A stretch of DNA of 64,000 bases, taken from assembly GCF_028453695.1 (NCBI RefSeq), contig NC_135778.1, positions 4,164,166-4,228,165 of the forward strand, written 5' to 3'. Origin of the DNA: Augochlora pura (Eukaryota; Arthropoda; Insecta; Hymenoptera; Halictidae). The notes under the pieces were generated by a model. It was not told where the DNA came from. It searched no databases and saw only the letters and a program-made list of their open reading frames with translations. Positions 47,719-59,176 of this stretch are shown in pieces; positions within the stretch are counted from its first letter, which is position 1; every line of letters begins with the position of its first letter. A program made the translations under genes and the position numbers.

Positions 47719-50052
47719 AAATCTCTGATCTGAAGATTTATTTTTGTATCATCCTGCAGCTAGAACATTTTAGTATCCAAAAAATTTTATTCATGTTTTC
47801 TGCTAAGTAATAATGTACCGAAATAATGCAGTGATAAGATAATAAAACGTTTGGATACCAGAATATTGTAAAAATAAATGTTCGGATAATCGTCGCCTAT
47901 TTTCATACGAATTAAAGGAAACGATTCGTCTATCAACGATTGAAATCCGATTCGTCGAATTCTACCTTTATATTACGGGAACCTCGAATGGAACACGTAT
48001 CGAAACTCGATTATATTTTACAACTCGATTTATTTAAATACGTTTCTTACTACAACGTAAGTTCCTAAGGCTATCTCGGAAGCGCGAGTGTACTGTCGGG
48101 AAAGATTTTCTAAAAAGTGCCTGTAGCGTGATTCTCGAGGGTTCTTATATCCTCGTGTTTTGGGGGGTGAGAGACGACCATTAGCCCTTTACTAAGCGAC
48201 GTTGGCCTCTGACTCATTCGAACTTTGAGCATAGAAAGTGAGAGAAAATAGTGAGTAATACCGATGCTGGCTGGTTTTATCTGTCGATTAGATGTTCCGA
48301 GTCAGGGTCAACAATTGGTCATCCAACAGTGTTTCATCGGAACCGGCGGGTGCGGTCGAGCAGCAGCAGCACCCTAAATCAGACTGGTCCGAGGGGAAAA
48401 AATCGAAATACCAAAGAGGCGATCGAACTTCGGCTGAAAACGAAGTTGGCCGTGTAAAGATGGAAAGTCCCCGGGTGGGGAAGGACATCCGCGTGGTGCC
48501 GTGTACACCGTTCCTTCCGCAATTAAGGGTGATTTACAGTGACCCCTCGAACCCGTGGCGAGGGCTTTCCTGAAAACATGGAAAACACAGTCGGCGATCG
48601 GGCTTCCGCGAGGAATCTTCGATTCAGCGCCCGTCCCGGAATTCATAGCCGCATTAGTTTCCTGTCTTACGAGAAGCGCCGCGCGCCGGACGCGTCGACC
48701 GTTCACTTTGATAGCTGGGTGGAGGGTTCTTATTTCACGGTTATACGGTCGTCGCGCGGTGCCGATCCGCCGGGTCCACCGCGTGAATAACCGGCGTACG
48801 GTGCCGTATGGTAATACGCTACTCGGATTCCTCACCGCGGGTCGCTGGATCATTGCGTTTCCTAGCAATAAATTGCCGGGACGAACGCTCCGCGTGATAC
48901 GTACAAGCTACCACTCGGGAGACGGCGCGAGCTTTGTATCATCTAATCTATGGATACGCCGTTAAAAATCCGTATGGTCGGCGAGCTCGCGCGACGAACG
49001 CCGCATTCCGACAGAATTTCCCATGCCTGCGTAACCGGCCGTCCTAATCGCTTCCGCGACGTTCCCGAATCTCGCGGCCGACGGAACCCGGCCTTCGACG
49101 GCGTAAAACGGAGATCGCCGAGATTACTATTAGCGGGGGGAACGACGCTCGTTGTGTAGAAGACACAAGGTGAGAAATTAGATGGGCTGCTTCTTTGGCA
49201 AAGATCTTTGTTCGACTGCCTCTTTTGTGGAACGTATATTTATGAAGGCGTTCCCCTGCACTGGAGATCTAGATAACTTCGTGGAAAACTGATAGGCTGG
49301 ATGGTTCCTCGAAATTAGGCTCGCTGACGCAACGGGGTGGCATGGGGAACGTGCTAGCGGTTTTCGAGGACGTGACACTCTCTCCCAGTTCTTTGAGGCG
49401 AGCACACGTGAAGTCTTGAAGAATCCATAATAAACCGAACTATATATAGATATTATTAATAATTAGAAATAAAGGCTATTATATTTCCAAGCTGAACAAC
49501 CGTCGAATCTACTACGACACTTTCTCTTCGAAAAAGGGCCTCCTCCCCTCGACGAACCATCTCATCACCCAAAACAGAGACCTCCTTGTCTCCGAGACAT
49601 AAACAGTGCGCCGCCTGACCGGCGACCATCACAGAGATCGCTTACAGTTGAATCGTTTTACACCTGCGGCGTCCGCGTTCTATCTTGCGCCGACTTCCAT
49701 CGACTGGCCGCAGAATTCGTCCACGGTGACACGCCTTGTTGCGAGCGAAATGAAATTGTCGCGAGGTGTTTGTCATCGCTTAGGTTTATCGCTGTTGTGG
49801 CAGAATCTTCGTCGGCGTTCAATATTCCTTCCAAATGATTTTTTATCATCTTGATTAGAAAGGCGACCTCCGTATCTTGCGAAAAATGTAGTTTACGTCT
49901 CGGTAGGTTTTCTTTACATTAATCAAGGTTTGTCGTTATTCTGATCAATTCTTCATCAGCGTTCGACCTTTCCTTCAGACTACAGGAGTTAATTTTCTAC
50001 CAGCATGATTATAAAATTCAAGACTACCTGCATATTTTCAGAAAAATGAAGT
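47719..50052. other. unassigned sequence
   Basis: AT-rich to 48060, GC-rich at 48450-49150. A frame at 48292-48573 has a fairly protein-like composition but no recognised domain. No other feature. Confidence 0.45.
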
Positions 50053-50312
50053 TTAACCCATTCGCTGCCAAGCCTAAATTATACGAAGTCATTCCCATTG
50101 CCATTTATATTTCATCATTTATATTTTATCATTTTCTATAAGAAATAAAGTATTATTTTTGTAAAAAATTTTATTTCTAGTATTTTTTCAAGTTTTTTAC
50201 ATATTTATGTTTATGTTTGTGGCCACAACAAATTTGCTAATTCAAAAGCCTGCATGTTATAATATATTTAAAGTAGAACGAATATACTCGTCCTTGGCAG
50301 CGAATGGGTTAA
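50053..50312. mobile_element. TTAA-7 family MITE
   Basis: A 260-bp AT-rich element with a perfect 20-bp terminal inverted repeat TTAACCCATTCGCTGCCAAG and TTAA at both edges. No coding capacity. Only copy of its family in the window. Confidence 0.92.
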
Positions 50313-51908
50313 GTCTGCGTTATGTTCTCATTATTTTAATAGATTGTTTACCAGGATCGCTTCCATTTTTCAGGATCAATTAAATCGTCGCAATTGTAAA
50401 GTCCGAGATGAAACGCATATTTTAAGAAAAATGGATTTGGTTTTTTAAATTCAGAAAGGTTTATTTTTATTCAATCAGAAACGAGGTGACTCTTACATAC
50501 CGAGAAAAATACCATTATCCTATAGCTATTATCCTATAGCATTATCCTATATCTTGGATTTCATATTCCCCAGGGTCATTTCAAATTCAAGGAAAAGGAA
50601 ACGCCGCGCGGAGTGGCACGTTTAACCGGTGGATAAATGCAAGCTTTAGCACTCGGAGTCTGCAATCTCAGATTTTCTCCACGGCTCGGTCGGATGATAC
50701 GGCCGGGGGACTGGCAATCAGCCACCGACCTTACGCGGTCGCCCGGTTCGTTTCGGTCCTACGAGAACGTCCGTGTCTGGCCGATGGATTCTTTCGCGTC
50801 ATAGCGGGGCCCCGATTCATAAGGTATAATCAGGAGCGGAGTCGCCGGGCGTTGCGAATAGCGGATCGTCACGCGAGCCGTCCGAGTTAGCGCCGGTCGA
50901 ATCGGAGCGAAGATATGGGATGCCTTTGTTATTTGAATTTACTGTACAGTGTCCTTTAACTATTCAGATATGGTTCGATCTACTCAGACTCTTAGTAACC
51001 AATGTGCCAGCAGAATCTATAGGTAACAAGTTATCCAACTGCAAATTAACAGCTGTAGATGATTCCATCCCCTCCGGTCGTTCAACTCGTTAAACGTCTT
51101 TATCTCCTATCGAAGAACTTCAATGACAAAATTTTCATTATCAAATTCGATTAATAATTAAACTTAAATAAAATTTTCAATTTAAAATCAAATAAACTTA
51201 AAAACAATTAAACCAACATTAATTAACTTAAATCCAATTAATAAACTAAATTTTAATAAATTCACTTAACAAAATTAAATTGTAATGGTCGCTGCTCTCT
51301 GATCAGCGATCCAAGAGCAAAGGACAAATCGATGGAAGATCCTATCGAGAAGCGGAACCAGAGGATGATTAAAAGTACGCCTTGCCGGTTCATTTCTGAC
51401 AACAAAACCTTTCGTCCCTTTTTTTAACATATCTGAAACTAATTTAGCTCGCGTCAAGTACGGACTCGGCACCGCTTTCCGACTGTTAAGGACATCGGGA
51501 GGCAAGCAGAGAGAGGCCATAGTGTCCAGTGATGGACGAGAGAAAACCACAGGTTTCGGGTCTCCAGCCTTTGGATGGTTCTCGTGCGTATAATATCCTC
51601 GGCGAACGAAGAGAAAGAGGGAGTCTCGGAGCAGAGGGAGAATGAAACCTGGGAGGAGAGAGAGAGAGAGAGAGAGAGAGAAGCGGAGGATCTCTTTCCC
51701 GTGGTTGGGCGGAGTGGGTGGGGGCAAGGTGGATCGCGGATTGAGTCATTATGCCTGCTCGGAGGAGACCACAGGCTTTGATGCGGGGAACGGCTGCCAT
51801 CGGCTCGTGAAAGGAAACCGACCGGATGATTCAACGTATACAGACGGACAAAGTAGTCGCGGTGCTTACTATACGCTGCACTCATCCTTTCCTCGCTTCT
51901 ATTCTTCT
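50313..51908. other. unassigned sequence
   Basis: An ATTATCCTATAGC iteration occurs near 50514-50555 and a GA tract at 51655-51682. The frames of 150-244 codons at 51275-52188 (minus) translate simple repeats. No gene was recognised. Confidence 0.5.
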
Positions 51909-51962
51909 TCGTTCCGTTTCGTCGTCGTCCGTTTCGTCGTCGTCCGTTTCGTCGTCGTCCGC
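51909..51962. repeat. 15-bp tandem repeat
   Basis: Three to four units of CGTTTCGTCGTCGTC. On the minus strand it translates as a repeating GRRRN peptide, a by-product of the period. Confidence 0.9.
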
Positions 51963-53861
51963 TTCTTCCTATTTCGCTTGGCGACCCCCCTCCACCTCCG
52001 CCGTTCCCCGTCGATCGCAGACGTTTAGAGCGCGGACTCGTGCTCGCACGTTTTAATCTTCGCTCGGACGCGATGGAGCCGGGCGTACCATTGTACCGCA
52101 GTCTTACGGTCCGAGGGAACTCACCGTTGGAACAATCGTCGAAGGATACTGACACGTCGAGTGGCGAATATCGACTCCAAATGTTCACACGGTGTCAAGC
52201 TTGAAACTTTTTGTTGTCAACTATAAATTCTATAAACATTCAATCTGTTCAATATAGTACAATGAAAATTAATTTCGAGAACCAAAAGAAATCGTCTGTG
52301 CTATAAATGGAACGAACATTCGAAATTCTTATATTTTTAAAATAACCAGAAAAATAGGTATTGTAACAGTTTTCCGGCTTCTAATGCAAGAGTCAGAATG
52401 TGTAACTGCTTTTCATTGGCGAAGCTGTTAAGGGGCGCAAACTGCGTGAGAAAATATTCAAGGGAATCCTGTTCGACGTTATGCACCCGAGCTTTTCGAG
52501 GATATTAAAATTATACGACATTATAATCGTAAATTCTCGTACGGATGCGAGGGCTCCCATTTTACGACGACACATATATCGTTTCATCTTTCAAATTAAA
52601 ACACGCGCTGCCTGCTAACATTAGCTGTAACAATATACGTGGTCGATTTACGGTGTTGCGAAATTTAGTATTTCCCGAGAACGAGATCTACGACGCGTAA
52701 ACGAATTCTTATATTATTATATCCTTCGCGGAGAGAAAAAAAGAAGCAGCAAGGTTTTCGATTACGCGATAAAATATTTAATTTTCTCTTTAAAGCGACG
52801 CTCGAGCGATAGATCAACGGGTCGAGCTCCTCTCGTGCCTCGTTTCCTACATTTGCATATTAATTACGCCACGCATGCGCGCGTCCTCGGACGATTTACT
52901 ATGTAATCGATGGTCTATACATAATTCTAATCGAGCGCGTCACCGTCGGCCATTGTGCGAGCTCGCGCGACGACGTTGGACGCCGTCGTTCTCGGATCGG
53001 ATCGCGGCCAATTCTCCGGACCGATTCTACGAAATTGATCGTTTCCTGCTCCTTTTTTTTCTTCTTCTCTTCTTTTTCGTGGACGTTGATAAAGCGGTCG
53101 AACTCGTTACAGGGAAATTTATTAACGCGTTCGACGGGGTCGGAAAGCGATGCGCGCGCACGGCGGGGACCGGAAGGAGGGGCCGGTTCGTTGGTTTTTC
53201 GACGGCGCAGGGAATTCGTATTTTTCTGGAAGCAATCAACGTTCTTGCGCGAAACGCGCCGGTGTTTGTTAATGAAGAGTCGCTCGCCCCGCTTATAAAA
53301 ATCGATCGATCCCCGGCTCGTAGGCCCGGCGGCCGCGCCGGCTCGATAACATCTTTCTCTCTTCCCTGCTTCCGTGGAACAATAATAAAAAAACGAGCGG
53401 GCCCATTACGCGAATGTTAATTAACAGGCCCCTCGGCGTAATCATCTAGCGACGCGTAATTAAAACGTTGTTTATGCCGAAATTATATTTTTCTTGTTCG
53501 GCGCGACCCTTTACGCGACGGGCGAAACGGTGGGGGGCCCTCGGGAGGGGTGGGTTGTAAAATACGAAATTGAATGGAATATCGTAACAAGTTTCGTTTT
53601 ATTGTTGATTTACTGAACGACCACTTACGTTAATCGAATCTCATTCGATTCCACTTCTTCTCATTTGTCCACCGTAAAACGTTCGCGGTTTCCCTGCGAG
53701 CGAATGATAATTTATCCGCGAACGGGAGCGACGCGTCCCGCGAATTAATTACTCTATCTCTGGCTAATTTACGATGTTAATTTCCAAGAGACGGAATCTA
53801 TCTATGATGCACTAGGTAGCCAGCTTCTTTTCTTCGTACTCGTCTCGAATGCCTTAAACCC
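51963..53861. other. unassigned sequence
   Basis: AT-rich at 52200-52800, GC-rich at 52860-53560. Nothing recognised. Confidence 0.45.
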
Positions 53862-54130
53862 TTAACCCCTTGCACTGTAATAACGAGTCAGACTCGTGAT
53901 AAAGATTTCATGAACGATTCACTAAATCTGAAAATGATTAATTTCTTCTAAACCGAAATAAAATTGAATTCCTTTGTTATCAAAGAAAAAAATTCCTTTG
54001 TTATCTAGAAAAAGAAGTAAATAAAGGCAATACAAGAAACAAAAATTGTCTCGACCTATTAAGGAAAATATTGGGAACAAATAAATGCTAATCGATGCAA
54101 CGTAAAAGGAGTCGTGGTGCAAGGGGTTAA
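53862..54130 (+). mobile_element. TTAA-8 family MITE, copy 1
   Basis: A 269-bp element with TTAA on both sides. The left tip is TTAACCCCTTGCACTGTAAT and the reverse complement of the right tip is TTAACCCCTTGCACCACGAC, a 14-bp perfect repeat. A 15-bp palindrome ACGAGTCAGACTCGT sits at 53883-53897. Fragments of the same family occur at 34321, 39030, 54990 and 57497 and a second full copy at 33563. Confidence 0.88.
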
Positions 54131-54648
54131 CGACACCGACCCGCTTGCATCCAGTAGTTTATCGACGATGCACTTTGTCTCGCTATGCGCTCGCGAATGT
54201 TCAATTAACCGACCGGCGAGATGGACAGTACTCGAAACTACGGAATGCGGCAATTACACGTTAGCCGATCGTAAAATTGACAAGAGCGAATGAGTTCTTC
54301 CAAGAAGTTTCGCGAGACCGAGTTAATTGCCTTCGTTACGGAACGGAGGTAAAAACAATTACGCGGACGACAATAAAAGACGTTGAAAAACGTAATGGAC
54401 GAGCTACTTGTTCGCGGAATATTCATAATTCCTACGCGTACGATAATTCGCGAAACGAAATCGAGCGTAGTTCTAAATTATTTCAAAGTTATCGAAGTTA
54501 TTTTTTTTTGATAATTTTATTTAAATTTGATTTTTAATTGAACCAGCTAGTAATTAAATTAGCTTTTTTCCATTTCTTCTTAGTCGACGATTTACTTTTT
54601 TCGACCTTATTTATCTCGAAACTCCGAGTCAAAATTTGTCTCGGTCTA
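54131..54648. other. unassigned AT-rich sequence
   Basis: No gene, RNA or repeat recognised. Confidence 0.45.
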
Positions 54649-54895
54649 TTAACCCTTTGCTCTCGAAGCTATTTTAACTGGAAATCTGAAGTAATCTTTC
54701 TGGCTTTATAGTATTTCCATTTTATATAACAATGTATATTTTATGCATACGTAGTTGATTCTCGTCATTCGTGTCGACGGAACATAACCTTAACAATTTG
54801 TAGAATGCAAATTTTATTAGTATAAAGATTATTTTGCAACGTGATAGAAGAATTTTATGGTGACGCGCGGTCACCAATCGAGTGCAAAGGGTTAA
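54649..54895 (-). mobile_element. TTAA-1 MITE
   Basis: A 247-bp copy with TTAA at both edges. The left tip is TTAACCCTTTGCTCTCGAAG and the right end is TCACCAATCGAGTGCAAAGG before GTTAA. It lies 170 bp from the plus-oriented copy at 55066, so the two are head to head. Confidence 0.92.
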
Positions 54896-54989
54896 GTTTT
54901 AAAAATGATGATACGCTAATTGAAGTACTTACAATATATTCGACAAATTGATTTTGTAAATTGTATCTTTCTAGTTTCGGTTTCATGAA

Positions 54990-55065
54990 TTAATCCCTTG
55001 CAATATAATATCGTGTCACACTTATTATAAAGATTCGAAAGATCGACATACAATAAATATAAATA
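54990..55065 (+). mobile_element. TTAA-8 MITE fragment interrupted by a TTAA-1 copy
   Basis: The left end TTAATCCCTTGCAATATAAT is followed by TATAAAGATTCGAAAGATCG, matching the left part of the TTAA-8 family. The fragment stops exactly where the TTAA-1 element at 55066 begins. Confidence 0.5.
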
Positions 55066-55313
55066 TTAACCCTATGCATTCGAGTGGTGACTGTAAGGCA
55101 CCATAAAATTGTTCCATCACGTTGCAAAATAATCTCTATACTAACAAAGGTTACATTTAAAAAATTGGTTAAGGTTATGTTACGTTATTACGAATGACAA
55201 GAATCAATTACAAATACATAAAATATACTTTTTGATATAATATGGAAATGCTATATGCCAGAGAAATTACTTCAGATTTCCAGTTGAAATGGCTTCGAGT
55301 GCAAAAGGGTTAA
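55066..55313 (+). mobile_element. TTAA-1 MITE
   Basis: A 248-bp copy with TTAA at both edges, from TTAACCCTATGCATTCGAG to GGCTTCGAGTGCAAAAGGG before TTAA. Full-length interior. Confidence 0.93.
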
Positions 55314-57496
55314 CCATTGTAGCCATCAAAGAAATCGAAATTCGGGGGGCTAATGATACGGCGAGAATTTTTGCAGTTGATATACGACGCTGAACGTGTT
55401 AATGGGAGAAACGAGCAAAGGGATCGGTCGTTTTGCGGCAGATCGAGGACAATGCGCACAATATTATGACATCGAGCCGGGTACCATCGACGAGTTCCGC
55501 GCCGGTGCCATTATGCGGCTAAGCCGCCACCGGATTTTATCTCCGGGGGCCCCACGAGAGCCGGCGGTAAGCCAAACGAGTTGACAAGTCGTGCCCGTGG
55601 TCGCTAGAGAAAGGAAGATTGAGCGCGCAGGCGACAAATACAAACGGAGGGAAAAAGGCGCAGGTATATTATACCAGCGCGTCCGTGGCACCGAAAAATC
55701 CTTGCCCGAAGCCACGCGATCGATTACCTGGGTCCCACTCTCCACGGTGACCGTCCCGGGGATCTTTTGACAAGTCACTTCGCTCGACTCCGGGCAACCT
55801 TCTTTCGCGGAATCGGCTCCATCGCTCCCGGCTGATACCAATCTTGCTAACATATCGTCGTGCCCACGGGCACCGCCGCTCCGCGGTGAAATGCATATTT
55901 CTGCTGGATCGCGTGTCGCTTCGTTCACGCTCGTTTATTTTCCCCTCTCTCTCTCTCTCTCTCTTGTTTTTTCTTTGTCTCCAGCCACGCCGTTCAGGGA
56001 CAAGTGGAAATGTCCTGCGGCGTCTCAGAATTTATTTACCGTTCATCTTTTCCCCCCGGGGACTCTCCCTGGTGCTCTTACGTAACCCTCGGGTTCTTGT
56101 TGATCACTTTCTTCCACCTTTCTTTGGGGAAAAGTTCTTCAACGACTTATGCATTCGACCTGGACACTAATTTCTGTCCCCTTTAACGGGATTTCGTGGT
56201 CGAAATGCTGGGCGCACACGCTTTCCAAAGCAGGATTCGTGCGTGGGAGATGACGTGATTATTCGAGCAAGCAATTCTTCGACTGTCGAAGCTGTTGTTC
56301 AAAAATGGTACCGTATTTGCTGTAAATTACTATACAGAATAGTCGACTTTTTAAATGTCAGCACTTATGAGGGTGGAAGACTTTCTATATAATTCTCTGT
56401 AATCGTTCGGGAAAATTAATTTTCCTTTACGTCTTAGAATACGTAAATTACGTAAAATAATCGAGTTAAAGTCATTCGCCCTAGAAATACCCAGCCCCCA
56501 AGCACGGCTAATACATTTATCATCATATACATTTCCATCCGAATTTTTCCATCGACGAAGTGGAGTAAATTTCTCGCGCAACACTTTTCGAATTTGGACA
56601 ACCGTGAAAGAAAGAATCGCGTCACCTTGCCCGATATGGTTGTCGCGTTGAAATATGGCTAGAACGGTCGTAGTCGAAAAATAGAGAACCGATGCAAGTG
56701 TCGCGGCCGCGATGATTAATCGACGCGCGCGGCGATCCGCAACGGGACTTAAATATTGCAAAATGAAGAAGCGGAGGACCCCGTGGAACACCGGACAAGA
56801 AACTCGCACGACATAAATAACAACGTACAGTTAGAGGAATCGCGAGTAGAGCGGCCGGGATGCCCGTGAAAGTACCCAAGTTCTCTTCAAATTACGTTGC
56901 AAATTACGAAACCCCCCGCTGCTCGCGATGCCCGGAGACCCCACGCGTGCCTTGATGCATGTAGCGCCGCGCGACTCCCTCGCATTAAGCAGAGCTGATG
57001 AAGTCTTTCGTACCGCGTCTCCCTCTCTCTCTCTACCGAGCTCTCCCGACCGCGGTGTTGTTTACTTTTTTTCTTTCTTTTTTTCACGTTTCACGGCGTT
57101 GCGAGGGGGGGGCCCCCGTGGGCAATTCTCGCCGCGGTGAAATTCTTTCTCCGGCTCGGGCCGACGACTCGTTCCGGACGTGTTCGACCGTGAAGCTGCT
57201 TAATCGAAAACAAATGCACGGCTGATTCCTCGCGACTTTGATCGCGGCTACGCCGTGCCACGCTCCTTAACCCTCGCGCGAATCAATTTATCTTCACTTG
57301 TTTCAAGTACTTCCGTCAATACCGTGCAGAATGCGCGCTGTCGGCGGTGATCCTGGAATTTCTACAACGGAACCTCTCCCGTCCCTCGTCCCTCCCCCTC
57401 CCGTCCCTCGGAATTAGAACCGTAAATTAGAGTTAACGTTCTTTGTAATTACCGGTCGGCTGGTTAGTGGCCGACGACGATTATTTCATAGGCACC
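55314..57496. other. unassigned sequence
   Basis: A possible solo tip (CGCTGAACGTGTTAA) occurs near 55388-55402. A CT tract lies at 55949-55965. GC-rich at 55400-56060 and 56880-57240. No gene was recognised. Confidence 0.45.
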
Positions 57497-57562
57497 GTAA
57501 TTGCGCCGTAACGAGTTAAACTCGTGTTGAAGATTTCATAGATAAGTTGCTATTAAATTCCA
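57497..57562 (+). mobile_element. TTAA-8 MITE fragment
   Basis: TTGCGCCGTAACGAGTTAAA then CTCGTGTTGAAGATTTCATA matches the palindrome-bearing left part of the TTAA-8 copy at 53862. Both tips have decayed. Confidence 0.45.
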
Positions 57563-57785
57563 TACCATAAAGTTCCCATTGGCGGTCCGTACAATTACTA
57601 TTGTATTCTTGTACTGTATAACAACGGCTTTCCCGTTGAACAATAAACATTATTGTCATTGAAGAGTTCATTGGAACAATTATAGAAAAAGGAGTGTTGG
57701 GACTATTTTTATCAAATTAATTTTGTAGCGATTATAGGAGAAAGTTTATCGACCAAAACACTTTAAACTTAAACACTTTAACACT

Positions 57786-58024
57786 TTAACACTTTATCGA
57801 CCGGTAGCCTATAAATCGGCTTTTTCCCCGATCACTAGCCTGTGAATCGGTTGCCATAACAGCCATTCATTTGTTATCTATTATCGAGATAAACGTGTTA
57901 GATTGTACTACAAGCTTCAATATTATTATATAAATTTTTAAACATTAAATATCTTTCGTGATTAATAAAATCAAAATAGAAACGAAGATTTTTACGATCG
58001 GATGACCGGTCGATAAAGTGTTAA
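57786..58024. mobile_element. TTAA-6 family MITE
   Basis: A 239-bp element with a perfect 20-bp terminal repeat TTAACACTTTATCGACCGGT and TTAA at both edges. The left flank (57757-57786) repeats AACACTTT-like octamers several times, as if the tip had been copied by slippage. AT-rich interior. Confidence 0.9.
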
Positions 58025-59125
58025 GGGAAAGTAACAATATGTAAAAAATAGAGAGTCTTTAAAGAACCATCGTTCTTTTTAAGAACCAAGAGACCTTTTA
58101 TCGTAAATGCAGCGGGACTATCGGTGGCGGTCGGGCTGCATCGATGGCGGTACAAGACGGGTCCGCCGGTGTACACCGGGTCCGTTTTTCCACCGGCCGG
58201 CAATTAAGCCGAATCGGTGCTCGCGGCCGCGCTGTGCGCCATCGAGGAACGGGGCATCGGGGAACGGGCATGTCAGCGTCGCGTTCATGCCTTTCCGAGC
58301 ATCGGAATTGAAGAATTTACGAGGCCGGTCCCGTCGAAGCATTTGCCTTTTCACCGCGCCTCCCTTAACCGTTCCCGAAGCTTCCTCGTATCTCCTTTAG
58401 CCGGTCTCTGCGCTCTCTCCCTCGCGTTCCCGCCGAATTTCGTTCGGGACCACGTCGTACCGATCCTCCAGCTCCGCACTCTATCTCTCTCTCCCTCTCT
58501 ATCAGCTTTCTCTCTCCCACAGTTTCGCATCTCGTCCATCCATCCATCCGTCCATCGGTTCGTCCCGTAGCCGCGCTGGATTCAATGTCCATGCAAAGTA
58601 AACGGCGGCCTCGAAACGGCTGTCAATTATCCGTTATATACGGCCCTGGCCCTCGAACCCATTCTTAACGACCCCTTAAACCTGGCCACGGCCCAGCCCT
58701 CCCCCTCCCCCTCGGCTTCGCATCGCGCCGAAAACTCTCTCGACGGGTCCCCGGAGGACCTACATCGACTCGACGACGACGACGACGACGACGACGGGAT
58801 GGAGGAACAGCAGGGTGGAGGAAGAGGACTACGACGACGAAGGGACAACGACGACGACGACACGAACGACGCAGAAAGACGAAATTGAGGAGAAGGAAGA
58901 CCGGCTGCGAACCGGGCCAGGGCGGCGAGGCGGTTTCCGGGAATCGTTTGGTATTCCAACGCTACCGCCACTCGCGGCACCTTCCTCCTTCAAACCGTGG
59001 ACAGATTCCTTCACGGTCGCCGCAGAGGCCACCGATACACAGGGACCGGGGGACCGCCTCTATAGCCGCGCCGCGAACTGTGTCAGAATTGCAAATGGAC
59101 AGCGAGCCCGGCACCCGACGGGACG

Positions 59126-59176
<51 letters not shown>

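Noticed and set aside
51454..52188. 244-codon minus-strand frame with GRRRN repeats and serine-leucine runs
   Set aside because: It is the translation of the 15-bp repeat at 51909 and the GA microsatellite at 51655.
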